From positions 2,542,001-2,606,000 of the forward strand of contig JAESUZ010005462.1 of NCBI GenBank assembly GCA_017311185.1: a DNA stretch of 64,000 nt. The letters are read 5' to 3'. Within the stretch, counting starts at the first letter, position 1, and every line of letters starts with the position of its first letter. The notes beneath the pieces are model-generated. The model saw nothing but the letters and a program-made list of their open reading frames with translations, did not search any database and was not told the origin of the DNA. Positions 57,162-64,000 of this stretch are shown one piece after another. Source of the stretch: Proteles cristata cristata. Its lineage: Eukaryota; Chordata; Mammalia; Carnivora; Hyaenidae. Position numbers and translations under genes: made by a program.

Positions 57162-58699
57162 TACTCTTTCTTCTAGATGGAAGTGGTCAGAGGGCCTGAA
57201 CCATTTTTGCAATATCATATGATTGAAAGAACATAGTCTGTGGCACCAAGGAGATATGCACGTGGACATACTTGTAAGCCCAGTATCTTTGAACAAGTTA
57301 TCTAAATATTCAAAGCCACACTTTCCTTATGGTAACTTAATCTCCTGAGACCTTACCAATTGAGGAAAGCTGGTATATAGCAGACTTTCTATTAATGCTA
57401 ATGCCTTTCTCGTTTCTCCTCTTTTTTCTCCCAAAGCCCTCTCTAATCCGTGTGAGCACTCATCCCTCAGTGAGCTGTTGCACAATGCTGGTGGCCACTG
57501 GGGAGGGCAGCAGCCCATGGTGGGCACTATTGATGCATAAGCATTCAGACAGCAAACCACAATTTCTACACATAGTGCTGCTAAATGCCCTCAGGGAGTT
57601 TACTAACCCTAAAAGACTCCCAAGATAATTCGAGATCATAAAAACATGAAACATTAGAGCTATGTTTCAGAAAATAATTTCTAAATGTTTTTAGCTCCAC
57701 AGAAATAATCCATCCTTGCTGCACACCCTCCTCCCCCCAGCAATGCCAGCCAACCCACAGCAGCAGGGGGCAGCCATCATGAACCACCCAGTGCCCAGGC
57801 CTATAGCAGGGTGAAATGCTGGGGCTGAAGCCATTGGCAATGGTCCTCCTTGCATCATCCCTGCCACGGAATAAGTTACTTGTTTCCTTTCTCCTCTCTG
57901 GGAGGTTCTATCCTTTCTCCTGGAAGCCTTTTCCAGACAGCAGAACAAGAGGCCTCATCCATGAAATGCTCTTTCCACAGTGATGCTGGCTTATATCCTG
58001 GCTCTTATGGCTCTGACCAAATGTAAGTACATATGACCCAATGGGCAGATTGGTTGTTTTTGGAAGGGCACTGCTGTTTACTTTGGAGAAAACTCACCAT
58101 GCTAAGAGTGACAAATACTTTTCCCATTGCTCACAGATAATTTCTCTGGGGGCAATTTGGCAATAACCAAATTTTTAGATGTTTTTTTGAAGTACCATCA
58201 TTGAACCATAAATGAGAACTCTGTTGGTATATTCTTGTACTCCCAAGAGGGGTTGAGAAGTGGGTCAGCTTGGAGGAAGGAAAGGAAGTTGCCAGCACCA
58301 GTAGGGACACTGAGTTGTTCTCCTTCACATTTAACAATGCAGGAAATGCAGAATTAGTGAGGATATAGAGTGCAGGCCCTCCTGATGGGGGCATCACTAG
58401 TCTGAAGTCCCATTATTTCCTATTTGCTTGTTTTGATGGCTAACCTTCCAATGGAAACATGACCCAGAATGGTATTTCCCCAAAAAGACTGTCTGTGCAT
58501 TTCAATATGTCCCTATATTCTGTTGTCATGATGTTCTATCTGTTTTTCTATCAGAATGAAAGCTGTTTAATGGGTACAGAGTTTTAGTTTGGGAAGATGT
58601 AAAAGTTCTGGAGATATTTGCATAACAATGTAAATGTATTTAATGCTACTGAAGCATGCTTAAAAATGGTTAAAATAGTAAATTTTACATTATGTGCAT
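57162..58699. other. Unannotated stretch with a MIR-like patch
   Basis: About 57220-57345 is weakly MIR-like ('tctttgaacaagttatctaa'). A GC-richer block lies at 57700-57850. No gene is supported. Confidence 0.4.
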
Positions 58700-58875
58700 T
58701 TTACTATGGAAGAAAGAGAGAGGAAAGGAGGAAGATATGGAGGGAGGGAGTGGGGAGGGGAAGAAAGGAAGGAGAAGTAAGAGAAGGGAAAAGAAAGGAG
58801 GGAGGGAAAAGAGATAAGAGGAGAAGAGAGGAGAAAGGAAGGAAGAAAGGAGGGAAGGAGGGGAGGAAGGAAACT
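58700..58875. repeat. Purine-rich (GGAA/GA) tract
   Basis: About 175 bases almost free of pyrimidines on the plus strand, with irregular 'ggaagg', 'gagagg' and 'aaagga' units. Low complexity. Confidence 0.92.
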
Positions 58876-60299
58876 GCATTATCAGACTTCTCAGATTATG
58901 ACTTGTCCTTATGCCACTGATGTAGAACTCAAAATACTTTAGTATCAGAAAAAGATTTAAATGAAAATATTTCAGATCCTCACTGTGATATCGTTGCCAC
59001 ATTGTGATGCACAGTAGTCTAATTTAATATCAAATGTTTTTCTCTACCATATATGGATCCATGAAAATCAGCCTGTCTATGGATTTATCTCTATCTTGTT
59101 CCCACATATAGAAACACTCATACAACTATAGTGGACACTGTGAAATAAGAAAAAGAATCATCCACAGAGATGAAACACATAAGGAAATAAGTATACCCAT
59201 GAAGGAATGGAAGTAGTGTTTTTCAGACAAATGTAAGTAACTAAGGCAAATAATAAATGCTTTGCTCTTGGAGATGGTAGACATACTGCTCTCAGGTGCT
59301 TTAGCACTTGTACGTCATTCAAACTTCTCAGGAGGCTGCTTAAACTTATTATTTGCTGCTCAAAATCCTCCAGAAACCATTAGCTTATATTAAATGTAAA
59401 GCCACTAAATTCTTTCCTAATGACAGAGTCATTCAGAGTGGCTAGTTTGAAAGACATACAGCTAACTTTACACCAGGGACGTTTTATGGAGAAACTCGAC
59501 CTAGGCGCTGCCTTCTTTAAGTGCCCCTCTCAATCACCCCAACAGGAGTTGTCTCAGGGCCACTGGGGAAGAAAATCACACCAGTGAAAGGCAATGCTGT
59601 GCATTTTCCCTTGGCTCTGGAACTCTTAATGGCACGCCCAGAACTCACTGTCTTGCTTTGAATTGTGGCCGCTTGAGACTGTCAATCACCAGAGACAACA
59701 ACGGTCATATATCACATTTATAAACCACCTCTCATCCCCAAATACTTGGCAGTCACAGAGAATTTATATCAACCACTTTTCCTTCATGTGGCTTAAGAAA
59801 TTCTTGCTTCCTAACAGAATAGCACCAAGCATGCAGTCAACGTAAGCATCATTTTTACCTATGAAAAAGATTGGACATTCACAGGCAATTCTATTTATGC
59901 ATTCCCATCTGAACTGCACAAATAACAAGAGCAGAACAAATTATACCTATTTGAAAGATGAAAAAAAAATAAGGCCCTGAAGGATGAAGATTATAATCCA
60001 AATCTTCATCTCTTAACTCAATGTTTGCTCAGATACATGCATTGAAAATTGCTGTGGAGGCTTTATTAACCTGCATTTTCTCAGGGACACTTCAACTTTC
60101 CTAGACAACTCTTGATTTAGCCTCTTACACAAGTAGCCATCCAACTTTTAGGTTCTATATACAGTGAGAGGAGAAGCAGAAGGAGGAGGGCTTTGCTCTT
60201 TGATCCCAGGGGCAGAGGCTTACTGCTACTTGCTCCTCTGCAAGAAGGGAAACTGAAGGAGGTATTTTGCTGAACCATTTCCCTTAGGGACAATAATAA
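58876..60299. other. Unannotated non-coding stretch
   Basis: No recognised repeat or gene. Confidence 0.4.
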
Positions 60300-60525
60300 C
60301 AATCACTGATCTTTAGTGAGCAATTGGTATGTACCAAGCACTGAACTAACATACCTCATGTGCATTAACTCATTTCATCCTCACAACCATCTTATGTGAT
60401 GGATACAAGATGGGTACCATTGGGAAAAGAAAACAGGAGTCATAGAGAGGTGAGGTGGCCCACATTGTTTGAACTTGACAGAGCCAGACTTCTGATATGG
60501 ATGACAGGGCTTCAGACCACTGTTA
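60300..60525 (-). repeat. MIR SINE, near complete
   Basis: Antisense MIR order: 'tttagtgagcaattggtatg', 'ccaagcactgaactaac', 'aactcatttcatcctcacaa', 'gtcatagagaggtgagg', 'cagagccagacttctga', 'ttaaccactactgtacc'. Better preserved than the other MIR copies here. Confidence 0.75.
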
Positions 60526-60658
60526 ACCACTACTGTACCCCTGTCTTTATTCAGACAGCCGTTTCAACATCTCTCATACATGTAGTTATTGGGGTACCTT
60601 TACTCATCCTCTCCACTCTATCCTCATTCTTTGTACTGAAAGGCAGCAGGATAAGTGT

Positions 60659-60686
60659 CACACACACACACACACACACACACACA
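60659..60686. repeat. (AC)n microsatellite
   Basis: About 14 AC units. Confidence 0.94.
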
Positions 60687-62459
60687 TCAGAGTTCCCAGC
60701 CCCTGGAAGGATGAAGAGAGATGCTTTATGCATTTCTAGGTGTATGCCTGCATGTATATGAATCTCTGTAAGGAGCTAACAGTGTAAAGACCTGATAGAT
60801 GCATCATTGTGTAGATTATTATACTACACTCAACTCTGTTCTAGTCATAGCAGAGGTAGACACAGGCAGAGCTGAGGCAACTTTTGGAATGATTATTATT
60901 CATCAAACCAGAATCCACCCCTGTCCTTTCTTTGACCAACCAACACCAATTCATTGTTTGGGTCTCAAGTCAAAAGTTTCTTCTAGATAAGCTTCTGGAA
61001 TTCCAAAGCCAAGCCAGCCCCACCAGTCACAAGGAGACAGCATAGCAGAATGTTTATAACAAAGATAGTGAGAGGTATGTAGGGGAACTGGTCCAATATA
61101 AGATATCACAGGAGACTAGAACTTATGCATCTTAGGTTCCTGGTGCCTGCCAGTATCTAGAATTACAAATACTAGCCTGTCACATCAATAGTGTATGCAT
61201 CTACAGTGATAGTAAAATTTGGTAGGTTTCCTTAACCTTTGTGTCAACTTTTGGCCAAAAAAAGTGATGGGTGGAGATTGTGTAATTTCAGTCAGCTAAC
61301 TAGGTCCTCTAGGATTCAAATGGAACTGGCTAGGCCTCCTTCCCACATCCTGTGGGAAGTCTAAGGCTCTACTCAAGATTTCTGCAAACTCCATGGGGGT
61401 AACAGTCCTATGGCCAACACTTGTTCCAATTTCTTGTTCTGCTGACCTCTCCATCTCACTCACAGGTCAACTCCAGTGACTGCTTCCTTCTCTCTACTCA
61501 ATGGGAACCCAAACTTGCCCACAGGTTTCACCTGTGATTTCACCCAATGCCAACTCACACAAGTTAGGGGGTATATAGGAAAGTTTTACTCACAATTAAA
61601 GAATAGAGGAATGGGATGAACGCAACATAGCACACAGAAAATGATTTCAAATGAAGGATTAGACATCCCTCTTCCACATATCTCTTTGTCATTTCTTAGC
61701 TTTTATCACCCATACCCTCATCTTCATAAACAAACATGCCCATTTTGATATTTTCTAAAGCAAGTTCAGTTTTCTTCAAAAGGGAAATTCTGTAGTCAAT
61801 TCTTAAAGTCACAATTTTCCCCAACCTTTCACAGTAGGAGTTATAAAGATCCTGGTATCAAAAGAAAGGGATATGAGTAAGGTGGGGAAAGGTGGATATA
61901 GGGTGACATATGGCTGGCAATTTGTGGACCAACCGTAGCCTAAATGGATGAATGGCAAGACCAAACAGGGACAAAACCACCTTCAGCTGGTTCTTAAAAT
62001 GCCAAAAGCACTTACTGTGTAATGATCAAAGGGCAAGAGCTAAGCCTAAGACAGAACAAGGATTCAGCTCACCTCCTGTGAGGAACACAGGAAACACAGC
62101 CTGAGATATCAGGATCTCATCTGATCACTGGGGAAGCAAGGTTGACAAAATATCAAGGCCATCAGAGCCATGGTTTCATACTTTTGTTCTCATCACTTCT
62201 GTTGTACATTCTAAAAACATAGAGAGATCTCAAGATTCTAGCCTCTGTACTCTTATTTACCTCCATTTTCTATCGCTGCCTTATGAGCAGTCACTCCACA
62301 CTCTAACAAACTCTCAATATGCTAGACATAGTTGATCGCCTAATGTACATCCACTGGAAATCCTCCTTTTCCTTTCTCATTTTATTCAGGCATCTGTCCC
62401 TTCCACAGTGACTTCATCTCCTGCCCTAGGATACATCCTGACTTATGCTAACCAATTGC
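60687..62459. other. Unannotated non-coding stretch
   Basis: No recognised repeat or credible gene. Confidence 0.4.
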
Positions 62460-62762
62460 AATAGCTCCACCCACCCACCTCCCAGAGTGATTAGTAGAAG
62501 AGGAAAGTCTGCAGAGAAGGCATCCCTGAGTCATTTCCTTCTCCTCAGGTTGTACTGCCATCTACACAGGTGCCTGGACTATGCAGCCATCTGCAGCTGG
62601 CCAGGGGATGGATGGAAAGGCAGGAGCAAGAATTTGGGTCCCCTGTGACATCACTGAGCTGCTGTTCTGTGAAATAACAAATTATTGAGTTATCCAAGCC
62701 AGTCTGTGTGTGGGGAGGGAGCTTTATGTTATTTATGATTGAAAGCCACTTGACTAATACAC
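62460..62762 (+). repeat. Possible ancient LTR fragment
   Basis: The right part ('gaaataacaaattattgagt', 'atccaagccagtctgtgtg', ending 'ccacttgactaataca') resembles the 3' end of an old mammalian LTR. The left side is not recognised. Confidence 0.35.
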
Positions 62763-63275
62763 CCAAAGCATAAGAATGGATTCTGCGATGTATTAAATGA
62801 TAGCAGTGCTGTTGGCAGGAGTAGTGGGAACATCTAAGATTGTCACAATAATTGGAGGGGAGCACTCTGATCATTACTAGGCAGGAGCAGGGATGTTAGG
62901 TGTCCTGCAATACATAGAACAGGTCCACAGAATCATCATTTCACATTCCACAAGACTGAAGAATGTTCTGTTGTATATCCATGATCACATTATGTATGTC
63001 TAGATTCTTACTCCAGCTTATGTAGAAACACAAAGCATTTCTGCACAGTCTTAAATATGCAGCTATTATATAAATTTGGGGACGTCTTTTTCTTTTACTG
63101 TTTGGAGCTGTAAATATACTTGTGCCTTGTTTAAGAAAACCATCACATAGACCACAAAACTGCTCATTGTGTGACACTTGTATTTGTTTGCATTCCTGAT
63201 GATCCTCTATATAAATACATCCATATGAATTCCTCACTATGTTTCCTGATGCAGAACTACCAGAGCATATATTTT
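62763..63275. other. Unannotated non-coding stretch
   Basis: No recognised repeat or gene. Confidence 0.4.
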
Positions 63276-63578
63276 AAAAATATGTTTGGGGCTTCTGGGT
63301 GGCTCAGTTGATTAAGCTCAGGTTGTGATCTCATGGTTCCTGAGTTCAAGCCCCAAATTGGGCTCACTGCTGTCAGCACAGAGCCCGCTTTGGATCTTCT
63401 CTTCCTACCCCATTTCACTGCCCTTCCCCAACTCGTGCTTTCTGTCTCTCAGAGATATGGGGGAGAGGGGAAGGGGAGTGATGGGCATGGAGGAGGGCAC
63501 TTGTTGGGATGAACACTGGGTGTTATATGGAAATCAACTTGACAATAAACTATTAAAAAAACATCAAAATTATGTTTG
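63276..63578. repeat. 13-base TSD around a SINE-L1 chimera
   Basis: 'aaaaatatgtttg' at 63276-63288 and 'aaaattatgtttg' at 63566-63578, one mismatch. There is no TSD between the SINE and L1 parts. Confidence 0.8.
63289..63565 (+). mobile_element. SINE-L1 chimeric retrotransposon
   Basis: 63289 to about 63455 is a CAN SINE ('ggcttctgggtggctcagtt' head, 'actgctgtcagcacagagcc' body, 'tttctgtctctcagagat'). It continues without A-rich tail into the L1 3' UTR ('ggggagtgatgggcatggag', 'atcaacttgacaataaacta') and the L1 tail. One TSD surrounds the whole, as expected if reverse transcription began on L1 RNA and switched to SINE RNA. Confidence 0.85.
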
Positions 63579-63639
63579 TAGGTGGGTTATATTTATCTAG
63601 GAGTTTCTTTCATGAGGTATTATAAAATAATTTACTTTT

Positions 63640-63838
63640 AGTTTTTTTAAATTTTTACAATTTTTATTCATTTTTGAGAGAGAGAGCATGAGTGGGGGAG
63701 GGGCAGAGAGACAGGGTCAAGCTCCAGACTATAAACTGTCATCACAAAGCCCAATGTAAAGTTTGAACCCATGACCTGTGGGATCATGACCTAAACTGAA
63801 GTTGGGTGCTTAACTGACTGAGCCATCCAGGTGCCCCT
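63640..63838 (-). mobile_element. CAN SINE
   Basis: Tail 'acaatttttattcatttttg', GA block, 'aagctccagactataaactg', head at the right 'gactgagccatccaggtgcc'. An older copy. Confidence 0.88.
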
Positions 63839-64000
63839 AGAATAATTTCTTTTAAAAGGAAACGGTGGTAGTAATGGTTTCACAGATATACATATACAAA
63901 ATTAATCAAATTGTGCACTCAAAGTATGTATTACTAGTATATTTTTACTATACTCCCATAGAATTGAGGAAAAGGGGATTCTTAGGTCTGATAAAGCTGA

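Noticed and set aside
57741..57810. Exon-like segment: pyrimidine tract plus CAG before an open frame and a GTGAAA-like donor after it
   Set aside because: Only 70 bases, a weak donor, no matching neighbouring exon and no recognisable protein family.
58685..59002. Ser/Pro/Leu-rich frames in both directions
   Set aside because: Low-complexity translation of the purine tract.
1..64000. A previously undescribed multi-gene system
   Set aside because: No host coding genes or organised non-repeat modules are visible; the content is explained by retrotransposons, DNA transposons, simple repeats and unrecognised non-coding DNA.

Overview
This window is vertebrate nuclear DNA, almost certainly from a cat-family carnivore. 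The evidence is about two dozen tRNA-Lys-derived carnivore SINEs (CAN SINE / SINEC type; the best preserved ones look like the felid subtype) together with young L1 elements whose 3' UTR ends in the carnivore-type block before the A-rich tail. Family names come from recalled consensus features; no repeat library could be run.

No host protein-coding gene, exon set, rRNA, tRNA or CRISPR array is supported. Every long reading frame that resembles a protein is a decayed piece of a LINE-1 ORF1/ORF2 or of an endogenous-retrovirus pol. The window is therefore best read as intergenic or deep intronic DNA shaped by retrotransposition.

Layout: 1-2.8 kb is mostly unrecognised. 2.8-5.9 kb is a nested stack (L1 inside a hAT-type element; SINE and MaLR LTR beside or inside L2). 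5.9-10.9 kb is a near full-length antisense L1, followed at 10.99-13.68 kb by a younger sense L1 with an inserted SINE and a clear target-site duplication (TSD). 13.7-21.2 kb alternates sense and antisense L1 3' ends, SINEs, MIR and L2. 21.7-24.3 kb holds a MaLR LTR and an antisense class III (ERVL-like) pol relic. 26.2-31.9 kb holds ancient L1 and a second long antisense L1 carrying ORF2, ORF1 and 5' UTR. 32-34.2 kb has a short L1, a 5'-inverted (twin-primed) L1 inside L2-like DNA, and an ancient L1. 36-42.9 kb is dense with L1, SINE and Tigger DNA-transposon sequence. 43-56 kb is largely unique with MIR, L2, hAT and scattered SINEs. 56.4-57.2 kb is an ERVL-type (MLT2-like) LTR with a large GTAT/GATA microsatellite. 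57.2-63.3 kb is mostly unique. 63.3-63.8 kb contains a SINE-L1 chimera and a final SINE.

Nothing here forms a working gene system. The most instructive objects are structural records of retrotransposition: two SINE/L1 fusions (one with a shared TSD, one with junction microhomology), a twin-primed L1 with a perfect 16-base TSD, an 86-base L1 insertion, an apparent templated insertion of nearby DNA into an old L1, and a 45-base identical repeat shared by two Tigger-like junctions.
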